Assembly: GCA_964560355.1 (NCBI GenBank)
Contig: CAZLLI010000023.1
Coordinates: 1 to 35,746, forward strand
DNA: 35,746 bases
DNA from: JAKEHA01 sp964560355
GTDB taxonomy: Bacteria; Krumholzibacteriota; Krumholzibacteriia; WVZY01; JAKEHA01
Reading direction: 5' to 3'
Numbering within the stretch: position 1 is the first letter of the stretch; each line of letters opens with the position of its first letter. Position numbers and translations under genes: made by a program. The notes under the pieces were generated by a model, which did no database searches, had not been told where the DNA came from, and saw nothing but the letters and a program-made list of their open reading frames with translations. Shown here piece after piece: positions 14,777-28,600 of this stretch.

Positions 14777-16645
14777 CTAGCGCTTCTCCTGCGTCCTGCG
14801 CAGGCGCTCCTGCGCCTCTTCGATGCTGCGCGCGACACTCTCGTTGGTGGGATCGATCTCGAGGATCTTCTGCCACTCGACGATGGCCTGCTTGTAGTCG
14901 TCCTTCGAGAAGTACTGCATGCCGGCCAGGTAGAGCTCGCGGATGCGCGCCTTCTCGGCGTCGGTGAGAGGCGTGGTACGGCGCTTGGTCAGCGTCATGA
15001 GCTTCTTGGCGTCGGCGTGGTCGGGCTGGAGCTGCAAGAGCTCGCGCAGGCTCGTCATCGCTTCTTGGTAGCGGCCCGCGTTGTAGTCGTTGAGCGCATC
15101 ATTATAAAGCGACACGATGCGCAGCTTCTTCTGCGTCGCCGAGTAATCCTGCGACATCGACTCGATGCGCCCGCGGATGCGCGCGATGGCCGCCTTCGCC
15201 CCGGGGTCGTCGGGTCGGTACTGCTGGACGTTGTTCCACTCCGCGATGGCTTCGGTCAGGCGGCCTTCGCCCTCCAGGCGCTTCGCGCTCCCTTCGTGTC
15301 CGCGCACGACTTCGTCGATCTTGACGTTGGTGCGCTCGAGGTAGTCGCGCGCGCCCTCGTTCTCGGGGTCGATGGCGAGGATCGCGTTCCACTCGTTGCG
15401 CGCCGCGACGAAGTCGCGCTCGTTGAAGCGGTCGAGTCCGGTCGCGAAGCGCGTGCGAATGATGGCCTGGTTTTCGACGTCGCGCACCGCGGCGGCTTGC
15501 TCGGCCAAGAGGCGCTCGCGCGCTTCCGCGGCCGCGGCCACCGCCTGCTGATCGTCGGGCACAAACTCGAGCACTACTTGCCACTGCGCGAGCGCGCCCG
15601 CGTAGTCGCCCGCCGCCTCCATCTCCTGCGCGCGCTTGCGCAGTGACTGCACGCGCGCGTCGAAGGTCTTCTGGATGAGCGCGCGTTCTTCGTCGGCGCG
15701 CGTTTTCGCGATCTCTTCGCGCTTCTCGTCGAGCGTCTGCCCCCACGCGGCGGTGAAGGCGTAGGCCTGGGTCGACCCCGCCTCGTCCTTCGAGTAGTAC
15801 GCCATGTCGAGCCCGTAGTCGAAGGCGCCCACGCCCAACCCGAAGGTGGCGGTGTCGTCGTCGAAGCCCGCGCGCAGCGCCACGAACTTCGAGAACGCGT
15901 ACTCGGCGCCGGCGTGGAAGGACCCGTCGGCGCGTTCGGGCATGTCGTACTGCAGCATGAGGCGCAGCGCCGACCCGTTGCCGAAGCGCTTGGTCCAGCC
16001 CGCGCCCATCAAGACGGTGCGGTCGACGGTGTCCTCTTGCAGGTCGAGCTTGTACTGCGCGCCCGCGAGGTCCTGGAAATTGAGGCCGAACATGAGCGAC
16101 GGCGCGCCGTTCGGAATGTAGCGGAAGCCCAGGTCGAAGCCCGGCGCCGTGCTCGAGAACGGATCGACGGTCTGGCGGCTGATCTTGAAGTTGGCGCCGA
16201 CCGCGAGCTTTCCGAACAAGTAGCGCATGCGGCGCTCGGCCGCGTACGAAATCAGGATCTGGCTCTCCGACGCGTTGCTCTCGCCGGTCGGGCGGCTCGA
16301 TTCGTCGTAGCCGTCGAAGGTGGTCCCGATGCCCATGTAGCCGACGCCGAACGCGCCCGCGGACAGCGTCGGGTACACGAAGCCGAAGTAGGTGTAGGTC
16401 GCGCCCGTGAAGTCGCCGTAGGGCTGCATGTACATGGCCATGAACTGCATGCGCTGCACGTTGCGCAGCGCCGCCGGGTTCCAGTACAACGAGCTGGCGT
16501 CGTCGGAGAGGCTCACGAAGGCGCGCCCCAGCGCGATGCCGCGCGCGCCGGCGCCGATCTTGAACACGCTCTCGGTGCCGCCGTCTTGGGCGCGCGCGAC
16601 GAACGGCGCCGCCACCAGGAGGAGCGCCGCCAGCGCGAGTCTCAT
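14777..16645 (-). CDS. PorV/PorQ-like outer-membrane barrel fused to periplasmic TPR domain
   Basis: The 622-residue envelope protein has a signal peptide 1-20 (LALAALLLVAAPFVARAQ). A PorV/UPF0164-type barrel spans about 22-302, with the signature GARGIALGRAFVSLSDDASS followed by YWNPAAL. A charged helical linker (303-345) leads to about five TPR-like units up to residue 610 (for example AGDYAGALAQWQVVLEFVPDD, AGRYQEAMTSLRELLQLQPDH, KDDYKQAIVEWQKILEIDPTN). PorV in the type IX secretion system binds C-terminal signals of cargo at the outer membrane; the TPR arm, attached after the last strand, would lie in the periplasm. The GTG at 16660 overlaps the giant gene's stop (GTGA); ATG 16645 is equally good. 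The gene follows the giant surface-protein gene with overlap and precedes the regulator by one base, so it is likely that protein's export or assembly partner, which is inference. Confidence 0.88.
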   Translation of the reverse strand: MRLALAALLLVAAPFVARAQDGGTESVFKIGAGARGIALGRAFVSLSDDASSLYWNPAALRNVQRMQFMAMYMQPYGDFTGATYTYFGFVYPTLSAGAFGVGYMGIGTTFDGYDESSRPTGESNASESQILISYAAERRMRYLFGKLAVGANFKISRQTVDPFSSTAPGFDLGFRYIPNGAPSLMFGLNFQDLAGAQYKLDLQEDTVDRTVLMGAGWTKRFGNGSALRLMLQYDMPERADGSFHAGAEYAFSKFVALRAGFDDDTATFGLGVGAFDYGLDMAYYSKDEAGSTQAYAFTAAWGQTLDEKREEIAKTRADEERALIQKTFDARVQSLRKRAQEMEAAGDYAGALAQWQVVLEFVPDDQQAVAAAAEARERLLAEQAAAVRDVENQAIIRTRFATGLDRFNERDFVAARNEWNAILAIDPENEGARDYLERTNVKIDEVVRGHEGSAKRLEGEGRLTEAIAEWNNVQQYRPDDPGAKAAIARIRGRIESMSQDYSATQKKLRIVSLYNDALNDYNAGRYQEAMTSLRELLQLQPDHADAKKLMTLTKRRTTPLTDAEKARIRELYLAGMQYFSKDDYKQAIVEWQKILEIDPTNESVARSIEEAQERLRRTQEKR

Positions 16646-16656
16646 GCGTGCGTTTC

Positions 16657-19600
16657 TCACTTCGCCACCGCGATTCGGAACTTGGCCGACTTGCCGCCGG
16701 CGTTGAGCACGCAGACGTAGACGCCGTTGCGCACCACTTCGCCCTTGCCGTTGCGGCCGTCCCACGTCGTCTCTTGCGGGCCTGCCTGCGCGCGCGCGTC
16801 GCTCGAGGGGATGTTCTCCTCGTACACCAGATCGCCGTCGAGCGCGTAGATGGCGACGCTCACGTTGCCCGCGTTCTGCATGAAGTACGCGATGCGCGTG
16901 TCCTGCGACCCGGCCCGGAACGGGTTCGGATAGTTGTGCGCGTACTCTTCGAAGTTCGAGCTCAATATAATGAGCGGCTCCGACGTGATGACGCCGTCGA
17001 GCGGGCGCCCCTGCGAGTCGGTGACGCCCAGGCGCTGGCCCGACCCCGCGTCGCGCACGGCGAGCCCGCCGTTGCGCAGACCCACGCTGAATTCCTTGAC
17101 ACTCGGGTTGGCGTCGAGCGAAATACTCACGATCGCGTTGCGCACCGCGTCGGGCGCGATCAAGCGGTCCGCGCCGCCCGCGAGCAGCGACACCACCACC
17201 GGGTTGGTCGACGGGTCCGTCACTTCGTACGGGGTCGCGCCGCCCACGTCGACCGAAAGGCGCGCGAGCGTCGCGGCGACCGCGCCGGGGCCGAGCGGGG
17301 TGCCGTCGCTCCCCACGATGGTCACCGCGATGGTGTCGATGCGCGCGTCGTTCACCGACGCGTCGCTCACGTTGTACGCGATCTCGAATCCAAGCAGAGC
17401 TACGCCCGCTGCTCCCGCGGGCACCGGGCCGACGTCGATGCCGAGGTTCTGCGAGACGTCGCGCACGCTGACCGCGGAGCCTTCCGTCACCATCGCGATC
17501 GACGCCGTGCCGCTCACCACCAGCGCGGGCTGCCCGCTGTTCTCGTCGGGCGGAATGCCGGAGATGGAGACGTTGATCTGCTGCGGCCCCGACGGCTGCG
17601 GCGGCGCGTTCACTTGCCACGCCACCGGGGTCGCGATCGAGAACGGCTTCGACGCCGTCTCGCCGCCCGCGAGCGCGTAGCCGCTCGGGAGCGCGATGGT
17701 GAGCGTGCCGGGGCTTCCGATGCCGGCCGCGAGCGCCGCGTTGGTCACGTTGGCGGTGACGGTGAAGGTGGTGCCGATCGTCACCGTGTTGTCGGTCGCT
17801 TCCGGCGGTGCGGTCACACTCGCGCTCGCGGAGAGCGCGGCGCGCGCCACCGTCGACACCAGCACGGTGTCGGCGGACGTCGGCACCGCCTGCTGCGTGT
17901 TCTGGTCGACGCCGGTGTAGGTCACGAACACGTTGCCCGTGCCCGCGGTCGCGGGCGCGATGATGTTGAAGGCCGGGCTCACCGCTTGCGGCGAGCCGGT
18001 TCCGGTTCCCACGTTGCGCGTCGGCGACCCCACGATCGAGAAGCCCGCGGGCACCGACAGCGTCGCGACGATGGTGCCCGTGGTCGTGGTCGCCGTGACC
18101 GACGCGCCCAGCGACAGCGTCTGCCCCGCGCTCACCGTACCGTCGACCGCACCCGCGGGCGCCGAGATCGCGAGCGTCGGATTCGTGAACGCACCGCCCG
18201 CGACCACCGTCACGCCGAAGTTGTCGCTCGCGGTCGTGACGAGCGCGGCCACGCCGGTGTTGTTGTCGTTGGGCGTGGTCGAGATCGTGGTCGTGAGGTT
18301 CTGCGACGCCTGCGGCGCGCCCGGCGCGACCACGTTCCACGTCACCGGCGTCCCGACGACGAAATCGCGCACGAGCGGCTCGGCGCCCGGATTCTGCAGC
18401 GCGAAGCCGCCCGGGAGCGCGAGCGTCATCCGCGCGGTCCCCGAGACACCCGCTTGTCCCGTTCCCGTTCGTTTCACCGTCGCCGACATGGTGAACACCT
18501 GACCCGTGCTGACGTTCGGGCTCGCCGACGTCAAATCCATGACCAGATTCGCGGGCCGCTGCGTCACCACGTCGTGGCGGTTGTCGGCGGGCGGCTGCGG
18601 CGTGATCGGGAGACCCGTGTTGTGCGACTTCGCGCCCGCCGCGATGGTCGACGTGAACGTCTCCAGCGCGACCGGGTTGATGGGCGCGGTGATCTTGAAG
18701 ATGAAGGTCGCGCTCCCGCCCACCCCGAGCTGCTTGCGGACCTGCGGATTCGCGAAGGTCGAGCGCTGCGCCGGGGGAAGACTGCTCGCGAGCGTCACCA
18801 GCACGCTGTCGACTTCTTCGCCGCCGGTGTTGTCGACGACGACGTGGATCTCGTACGCGAAGCTCGTGTTCACGGTGTCGCGGTCAGCACTCGCGTGGTT
18901 GACGGTGTTGACGCCGAGCGTCGACGTGATCGAGATGCCCGCGGGCGCTTGCACCTGCACGCTGGTGCCGCCGGCGTCGCTCACGTTGAGCGTGGGGTCG
19001 TTGCGGTCGGTGCCGGCGGCGGCGACGCCGATGTCGACGGTGCCGATGTTGGCGCCGGTGACGTTCACGCTATAAATGAGCGAGTCCGTCGCCCCACCCG
19101 CGAGCGTCCAGCCTGCGGCGCCGGAACCGAATGCAGTCGGCGGCTGCACCACGTAGTCGACTTGGTTCGACCCGCCGATCGCGAACGAGAGGTCGTTGGC
19201 GGCGGGCGGCGTCAGCACCGCGCCCGCTTGTCCCGTGTTGCGCACGCGCGCGATCACGTTCCACGGCACGGTTTGTCCGCGCGTCAAGGTCGACTGCGAC
19301 GCGCGCACGCTCTGAATGTCGAACACCGCCGGATTCTGGATCGCGAGCACCGCGGTGCCGTCGACCGGGGACTGAATCGTCGCGGCGTCGCCCGCGTTCT
19401 CGTCCGTCGCCGCCGTGACGCTGCTCGTGAAGGTTTCGCTCGGATTGGCGGCGCCCGCCGCGATCACGCCGGCGTCGAGCGTCACCGTTTGCCCGCCCGG
19501 AATCTCGGAGATGGGCGCGATCGGCTGCACGGTGCTCGAGCCGCTGCGCGCGAGCGCGAGCTGGACGTCGCGCGCGTCGGCCTGTCCGGTGTTGCGCACC

Positions 19601-22600
19601 TGCAGGCGGACGTCGAACGGCTGCCCCGTGTTCACGGCGGCTGGATTGGGCGACTGCGAGGTGGTCGCGAGAATCTGCACGCTTGCGCGCGACTGCACGA
19701 CGATCGACCCGAAGCCCGACGTGCCCGTGTTCGACGAGCCGGGCGCTTGCGTGTTGACGTCCTGCCACGGAAGGGTGGCGTCGATGCGGCGCGTGCCTGC
19801 GTTCCCCGACGTCGTCGTCACGCGGAACAAGAGGCTGTCGACCGCCCCGCCCGGCAGCGGGTTGCCGGCGCCGAAGAAGGTCGGCGGGGTTTGTACCACC
19901 CAGCCGGTGCCGCCGTTGAACGCGATGCTGGCCGTCGCGAGGTCGACGTTGATGGCGCCGCCGCCCGTGTTCGCGACCACGACGCGCACGTCCCAATCTT
20001 GCGTCTGCCCCGCGGTCACGCGCGGCTGCGAGGTGTGCGTGGCGACGATCGTGAGCGCCGAGGCACCCACCACGTTGATGCTGCCGCGCCCGCCGTCGAA
20101 GGTGTCGTCGGAGACGACGGCGGCGCCGTCGGTGCCTTCGACGCGACCGCTGATCACGATGACACCGGTGACGTTGCCGGTCTGCGTCACCTTGAATTCG
20201 AGCTGTCCGGGTAGGCCCGGGCCCAACGTCGTGCCGCCGCCCACGAGCGAGTCGGGCTGTTCGACGGTGTAGTTGTTATCAAAGCCGCCGCCCGGTACCA
20301 CGAATTGGAGGTAGGTCTTGTTGGACGCGAAGTCCAAGTCGATCGGCGTCACACCCTCGTTGAGAATCGACATGGTCGCCGTCCATGGCGTCGTCTGCCC
20401 CGCCGTCGCGCTCGGCTGCGACGCCGAAATCTGCGTGATGCGGAACGCCGGCGGGTTCTGCACGGAGATGCCGTTGGTGATGATCTCGGTCTCGAAGTCA
20501 TCGAAGCCGTTCGCGGTGTACGCGAGGTCGACGGACAAGTCGTAGGGACCGGCCGTCAGGCCGAGCGGCACCAGCTTGTCTTCGAACGAGAGCGTGATGG
20601 TCTGGCCCGCCAGAATCTGCGTCGGGCTGCCCGGCTGCAGGTACGCGCTGTACTGGCCAAAGCCGAAGCGCACGCGCGTGTCGGCGCGATCGAGGTCGAC
20701 GATGGCGGCGTTGGCGCCCGGATTGGTGACGTTGACCTGGAGGAAGGCCTGCGTGCCGCGCGTCACCACGACCGGCGTCACCTGCAGACCCGCGGTCAGG
20801 TTGGGCACTGTGTTCGCGACCACGCTGCCGATCGTGGGCTCGTTGCGATTGAACGCGCGGTTGCTGTTGATCTCGACCGCATTCAGCGACACACCGATGG
20901 TGCGCGTCCCGAAGAAGCTGAAATCGGGCGAACTCGGGGCGTGCACGACCAGCGTTCCGGTGTCGCCGCCGTTGAGCACGACGCCGCCTTCTTCGAGCGC
21001 GTTCACGGGGTCGAAGGTCGCGGTCGCGGTCTGCACCGACACCGTGAGTCCGGCCGGCAGCACCAGGCGCGCCGCCGATTCGCCGGTGTTGCGCACCACC
21101 ACGGTGAGATCCCACGGCGTCGACGCCGCGTCGGTGAGCGACGCGCGCGACGGCGTCGCGGAGAGAATGTCGAGCGCGGCCTGCGCTTGCAGCGTGATGT
21201 TGCCGTGTTCTTCGTTGGAGGTGTCTTCTGTCACCGTGACGCCGCGGTTCAATTCGACGCCGGAGACGTCGGCGTAGACCAACTGATAGCCGAGCGTGCT
21301 GCCGGTGGTGGTGACGTCGAACACCAGCGTGTCGACTTCGCCGCCCGAAAGGCGTACGCCGCCGCCCACGAGCGACGACTGCACGCTCGACACCCACCCC
21401 GCCGGTTGCGCGAAGTCGAGCACCGTGTTGGTCGGCGCCGTGAGATCCAGGTCGACGTCGGCCTGCCCGACGTTGCGCACACCCACCTTGATCGTGTACG
21501 CCGCACCCGCGCCGGTTTGTCCCACCGTCGCTGTGGTGCGCGCCGGACGCACGCTGACGATATTCAAGCGACCCGCGGTTTGCAGCACGAAGCTGCCCGA
21601 GCCGCCGTCGCCGGTGTTGTCCGACACCGGCAGCGACGATATCACGTCGGTGCCGCCCACGAAGCCCGACACGATCACGTTGCCCGGCGTGTTGCCGGCT
21701 TGCGTCACGTTGAACACGAGCGAGTCGGTCTCGCCGCTCGAGAGGCGAACGCCGCCGCCCACGAGCTGGGTGGGCTGCGTGATGGTGTACTCGTTGGTCA
21801 CCAGCGAACCGCTGCCGAGCAAGTTGAGCTGCAACCGCGTCGTCGCGGATGCGAGGTCGAGGTCGACATCGGCGCCGTTGGAGTTGCGCAGCACCATCGT
21901 GATGGTCCACGACGGCGTCGTTTGTCCCACCGTCACGTTCTGACGGCTCGGCCGCACGCTCAAGATATTGAGCGCGGGCGCGTTCTGGACGTTGATCGTC
22001 TTCCCGGCGCCCGTCACCGGCTCGTTCTCCGAGCCGGTGCGCCCGTTTTCGCTCCACCGGAACTCGAGAACGGCGTCGGCCTGGGCGCCGTTCGGGATCC
22101 CCGCCACCACGGTCGCGGGCGTGAAGAGAAGTGTGATGCTCTGCCCGCCGTCGACGTCGACGGGACTCGCGGGCAGCAGATTGACGTTGAACAAGTTCGA
22201 ACCGAAGCGAAGGCGCGTGGTGAATTGATCCAGCGTGGCGGTGGCCGCGTCGGCCTGCGTGTTCACGATCGTCACCGCGAAGCCGACGATCGACCCCTTC
22301 GACACCGTCGTGGGATTGACGCTCACCACGTTGAGCGCGGGCGCGCGCTGCACGGTGACGTTGGTGCCGCCGTTTCCATTGCGCGCGACGCCCGAGTTCA
22401 ATTCGACGCCGTTCGCGCTCACGTTGACCGCCTTCGAACCCATCGTGCCGTAGGTGCCGGTGCCGTTCACGCTGATCACGAGCTGATCGGTCTCGCCGCC
22501 GGAGAGAACGGTGCCGCCGCCCGCGAACGCGGGCGGGACGGTGTAGCCCGGCGCCGGCGCGGCGCCCGGGAACGCGAGCGTCACCGCGCCCGGTAGCGCG

Positions 22601-25600
22601 ACGTTGACGTCGGACTGCCCGGTATTCTGCAGAGTGACCGTGTAGGTCCACGGGACGTTCGCCCCGCTCGTGAGCGTCGAGCGCGACGCGACCACGTTCG
22701 TCACCGTGAGTGTGCCCGGCGACTGCACGGCAATCTGCGCCGCATTCGACGACACGCCAGTCACGCTGCGGCCGCTGTTCCCCTCGACGCCGGTGTAGCT
22801 CGTGCCCACTTGCGCGGTGCCGGTGTTCGACCCCGACGTCGTCACGTCGAACAACACAGTGTCGACTTCGCCGCCCGAGAGTATGTTGCCGCCCTTCCCG
22901 AACTGATTGCGTGGCGTCGCCACCCAACCGCCCGCGGGCGAGAAACCGACGTCGGTCGACGGCTCGGCGAGCGTCACCGTGACGTCGCTCTGCCCCGTGT
23001 TCTGCACCACCGCGCGCACGATGAAGTCGCGCCCCATGTTCTGCGTGACCTGGGTGAGCGACGGCAGCACGACGAGCGTGGTGATGGTCGCCGGAGTTTG
23101 CACCTGCAGCGCGCCCGCGAGCGGGTTGTCGCCGGCGACGGGCTGGCTGGTGTTGACGTCGACGGCATCGAGGTGGCCCTGAATGGTCATCATGCCCGAC
23201 GACATCGCGTTCGCGATGTTGTCGGCGAGGTTGAACGTCACCGTGTCGACGGCGCCGCCGCCGTTCAAGGTCGCGCCGCCCGAGAAGCCGGTCGGGGTCG
23301 AGATCGCGAATTGTCCGGTGCGGTCGTTGCCGCCGTGGATGATCTTGAGCGACGAAGCCGCGAACGACACCGGGCCCGCGCTGTTGTTGCGCACCACCAG
23401 GCGCACCTTCATCCCGCGCGTCTGGTCGGTGGTGAACGACGGCTGCGACGGCAGCGCGGCGGTGATCTGGATGCTGGGTGCTTCCTGCACGATCACGGTT
23501 TCGGTCACGAACGGCGCCGGCGAGAACGCGTTGCCGTTTTCGGTCCCCACCAGTACCAACTGACCGGGATACGTCGCGGCGGTAATGCCGGTGCTCACGA
23601 CCGTGGACGTAAACGCGAGCGTGGTGGTCCCGGGCGGGAGCGTCGTCGGGCCGCTCGCGTTCAGCACGGCGCTGAACGATCCGCTCGCGAAGCGGAAGAA
23701 GGTCGAACCCGGCGTCAGCACGACGGTGGCACCGCCGCTGTTCGTCACCTGCACGGAGAACGGAACCGAAGATCCCTTGCTGACCGCGTCCGGCGTCACC
23801 GACCCGGTGCCGATGCTGGCGGGCGACTGCACGGTCACTTGGTCGCCGCCGCTCGTGATGTCCTGCGTGAAGGGCGCGCCGCTCTCGAGTCCCTGCAGGT
23901 GGAACGACACGCCGTAGGAACCCAGTGTGAACGCCGCGTTCACCGACGTCGCCACGAAGTCGATCACCTGCTGCGAATTCCCCGCGATCGCGTAGGGCTG
24001 CGTCGGTGCCGCCTGGTAGTTGCGCGTACCGTCGGTGAAGCGCAGGTACGACTGCGTCTCGTTCAGCGACACCACGCCGGAGCCGTTGTTGCGAATGGTG
24101 GCCCGGAACGCGTATGAGGCGCCGCGCGAAACGCTCATCGGCGTCATGGAACCGGCGACGTAGCTCAAGTTCGCGGCCGCGACGATCTGCCAGGTCGGGA
24201 GCGTGAAGGGCGCGAGCGAATTGTCGGTGACGGTCTTGCCGCCCACCAAACCGCTCGCGACCGCGTCGATGGAATACGTGTTGACCGGGCACGACGGGTC
24301 GACCAAGACGGGGATATTGAACTGCCCGGTGTTGCCGGGTGCGACGTCTTGCGGGGTGATTGACCCGGGCGTGAAGACTCCCGTCCCCGGTGCGAACACC
24401 AAATCGATGTCGTTGATGTTGGTGATCTGCGCGCCGTTGTTCTTCACGAACACGGTCACCGTCGGCGTCTGGCCGCGGCTCACGATGGCGGGCGCGGTGA
24501 TCGACGTGATCTGGACGCTGGTAATGAGCAGCGACTGCGCCGGCGTCGACACGCTGGTACTGATGGGGGCGCCGAACTCGTCGCTGCCGGCGAGCTGCAC
24601 GGCCGGGGTGTAGTTGCCGGGCGTGAACGCAGCATTAACGACGGCCGCCGCGAAGTTGAGCGTCTGCGTCCCGGGCCCGGTGATGGTGGCAGGCGCCGCG
24701 AGGTTCGCGGTGAAGGTGTGCGATCCGTCGGTGAACGTGAACGTGGTCGCGGTGGTGAGGTTGGCGTCGGTGGTCGACGTGTTCTGCACCTGCACGCTGA
24801 AGGCGACGTTGTCGCTCGGCGCCACGATCGCGGGCGTGGCCGGATTGTTGGCGACAAACGCGGGCGGCGGCGCGAACGTCACGTTGGTGGTGCCGGTCGC
24901 GGTGCCGACCTGGCTCGTCATGGTCACGGTGGCGGTGCCGGGTGTGGTCGACGAACGCAGGTCGAAGGTGATGCGACCGTTGGCCGCGACCAACTTCGCG
25001 CCCGCGGGAACGATGACGCCGTTGTTGGTCGACACGTCGATCAACGTGCCCACCGGCACCTGGTTCCCGAACGCGTCGGTGATGACGCTGCTCGTACCGG
25101 TCGAGACGGAAACGCCGTTGGCGGTGATGGTCGCCGGCACCGGCGTCCCCGTGATCACGCCCGCCGGGTTGGCGGGGTTCACCGTGACTTGCGGCGACAA
25201 TCCGGTGACGCCTGGCGAACCGAGCGTGCTCGCTCGCACGCGGTAGGTCTGCACCGCATTCGCGGTCACGGTGGTGACGGCGACGCCGTTGGTGAGCGTG
25301 ATGGGGTCGGTCCCGAACACGAGCCCGACGCCGGGGTCGCCGGAGAGATCCACCTGGGTAACGTCGTCGTCGACCGGGTTGTCGTTGCCGTCGAAGGCGG
25401 TGATGGTGGCGTTCAGCGACTGCCCCGCGGTCACCGTCGACCCACTCATCGCCACCGTGTAGTACGCGATGCCGCCCGCCACCGTGTTGATCAGGAACGA
25501 GACGCGCTCGCGGCCCGCCGGTACGCCGTCCAAAATCTGCGCGTTGAGATTGTTCGCGCCCGCGGTGAGCGACGTCGTAAAGGTAATGGTCGCGTGGCCG

Positions 25601-28600
25601 GTGCCGTCGGTGGTGGTGATGCCGTCGTTGGGGTCGCCGACCGCGTCGGTGAAGGTGCCATCATTAATGACGCCCGTGGTCGCGAAGGTCACGATCGCGT
25701 TGGGCACCGGGTTGCTGTGGTTGTCGCGCACCAGCACGTCGAGCGTGCGGTTGGTGCCCGCGGTGACGCCGCTGGCGTCGCCGCTCACCTTGGTGATGCG
25801 ATACGCGCCCGAGTTCGACACCGTGAGAAGCGCGCTCGTCCCGGTGGCGCCGCCGCCCTGGCGCGTCGACGTAATGGTGAACGACTGCGCGACCGTGTCG
25901 ACCACAGTGGTGTTGAACTGACCCGCCGTGAGCGTTCCCGTCGCTGCGCCGAATTGCGCCACGCCGGTGTTGGTGAGCTGGATCGGCGTCGTGTTGTCGT
26001 TGGTGACCAGGTTGGCGTTGGCGTCGAAGCCCTGCACGTTGAGCGCGACGCCCGTGCCCGCGACCAGCGCGAACGACGCCGGCGTCACCGTGAAGCTCGC
26101 CACCGCGCCCGGGATCGTCGTCACCAAATAGTCCACGCGCTCCAAACCGGCCGGGTTCTCGTCGAGGATGGTCGCCTTGACGGTATTGCTTCCGATGGTG
26201 GCGCCGGTGGTGAGCGTGGTCGACGCCTGTCCCGCGCCGGACGTGGTCGCACTCGCCGGCGACGGCGAGCCGCCGCCCAAGAGCACCGCGAACGTCACCA
26301 GCGCGCCGTTGACGGGATTGTCGTACTGGTCGAGCACTTGAGCGGTCAGCACCTGGGTGGCGCCCGCGATGATGCCGCCCGCGTCGCCCGAGATCTTCGC
26401 GATGCGGTGCGCGGCCGCCGCGCCCACCGTGACGATCCCGCTGAAGCCTTCCTTGCTCGCCGCACTCGCGCGCACGCGGATCGCTTCCGCCTTCGTGTAC
26501 GTCTCCGCGACGGTGACGATCCCGCTCGCGAGCGTCGCGCTGTTGTCGAGCAGCGTCGCTTGCGCGAGCACGGGATTGATGTCGTCGTACGCCTCCAGCG
26601 TCACCGCGTTGTTGGCGCCCAGCACGCGGTTGTTGTAGACGTCGCGCGCTTCCACGGTGACGTCGAACACCGCGCCCGCGGCGACGTTCGACACCGTCGA
26701 CACCGCGTAGTGATCGATCACGCCCGTGTCGGTGATGTTGACGACCTTGGTGTCGGCGCCGAGTCCGCCGCCCGACGCCTGGATGTCCCAGTCGCCCGTC
26801 ACGGTGCCGCGCCCGTACACCGTGCGCGCGCCGGACACGAGCGCGAACGACGTCGTGGTGCTGCCGAAGTCGGTGAGGCTGAAGAGCAGGTTGCCGCCTA
26901 CTTCCGGCGTCAGCGTCACCGTGGCGGTGTTGCCCGTGTCGACGTTGCCGTTGCCGTCGACCGCTTCGACCAGGAACTGGAAAGTCTGATTGGCCGGCTT
27001 GGTGGACGGTCCCACGAAGGTGATGCGCAAGTTGGTGGCACCGCTCGCGACGGTGGTGTAGGTCACGTCGGCGACGTTGCCCTGCACGACGGTTGACGTC
27101 GACGCGTCGAGCACGTCCGCGAGTCCCGCGCTGAGCGGTGCTTGCCACAATACCGTGATGCGCCCCGCTCCATCCGTGTTGCCCCAGCGCGCCTGCGGGT
27201 TGAGCGCCGTCGTATTGCCGGGGTCGCCCAGGTCTTCCGCCAGCGTTCCGTTCAATCCGCTCTTGATGACGATGTCGACGCGCTCGCCCGCGCGCGCGTT
27301 GCCGAAGGTGTCGGTCAAGGTCGCCGTCACCACCTGCGACGTGCCCTGCGTCACCGGCTTGCTTCCCGGAGTGAGCACCAGATTGACGCCGTTGCCCGCG
27401 GTGCCGGTCGCGGTGAAGTAGACGAACGTCGTCGTCCCCGACGCGATGCGCGCGCGCAGCCGATTTTGCCCAGCGATCGTTCCCAAGCGCCAGATGTCGC
27501 AGTCGATGCGACCGTCGGAACCCGTGATCGCGGTAGAGTCATTGGACGCCCCACCCGAGATCGCATCGACGCTTCCGCCACCTTGCACCGCGGTGAATGT
27601 CACCGTCGCGCCCGGCACCGGATTGTTGAACGCGTCGACCACGCGCACAGTGGGAAGCGACGCCACCGGCGTGTTGACCGTCGCCGACTGCCCGTTGCCG
27701 GAGACGAGCTCGATCTTGTCGGCGATGTTGTTCGCGACCACGAGATTCCCCGAAGTCCCAGAGGGCCCGCCGGCATTCGCAGTGACGGTAATGGTCTCGA
27801 CTTTCTCGTCGATGATGCGAATCGACGCCTGCCCGAGGTCCGCCGCGGCGAACGTATAGGAACCATCGTTGCTGCCCGGCGTGTTGGTGATAACACCGTT
27901 GCCGAATCCCTGTGCCCACTCGACCGTGTTGCTGCCGGTGCTGGTCGAGGTGAGATTCACGGTGCCGGTGTAGTTGGTGACGATATTGAGGTTCGCGTCG
28001 CGCGCGGTGATGGTCACAGGGTCGACGGTGCCGGCGACCGCGTTGCCGTCGACCACGACGAGGAAACTCGCCGCCGGTCCCGGCGTGAACGTGACCACCG
28101 CGTTGTCTGTGACCGGCGTGCCCTCGATGGTGGCCGTCACGGTACGCGGCAGCGTCGTGGTCGCCGCCACGGTTCCCGTCACTTGGCCGAGCGCGTTGGT
28201 GACGCCGCCGGGCTGCGTCAGCGTGGTGTTGGGCGTCGGCGCGACGAACAACGTGACCGCTTTCCCCGCCACCGGGTTGCCCTGCGCGTCGCGCGCCGTC
28301 ACCGTGATGGTCGACGTACTGGTGCCGTTAGCCGTCACGGACGTGGGCAACGCGTCGACGATGCTGGTGAGTCCGCTGACCGCCCCCGCCACGAATTGCA
28401 CCGAAGCGCTCCCCGACGTGAGCGGTGTTCCGTTGATCGACGCCGACACCATCACCAATTCCGCGACGGTATCGGTGACGACACCCGACGTCTGCCCGGC
28501 CGAGTTGGTCGGCGATCCGGGATTGACGCGCACCGCGCTCCCGGTGACGGAGAGCGTCACGGTATCGCCTTGGCGCGGGTTGCCGAAGGCGTCGCGCGAG

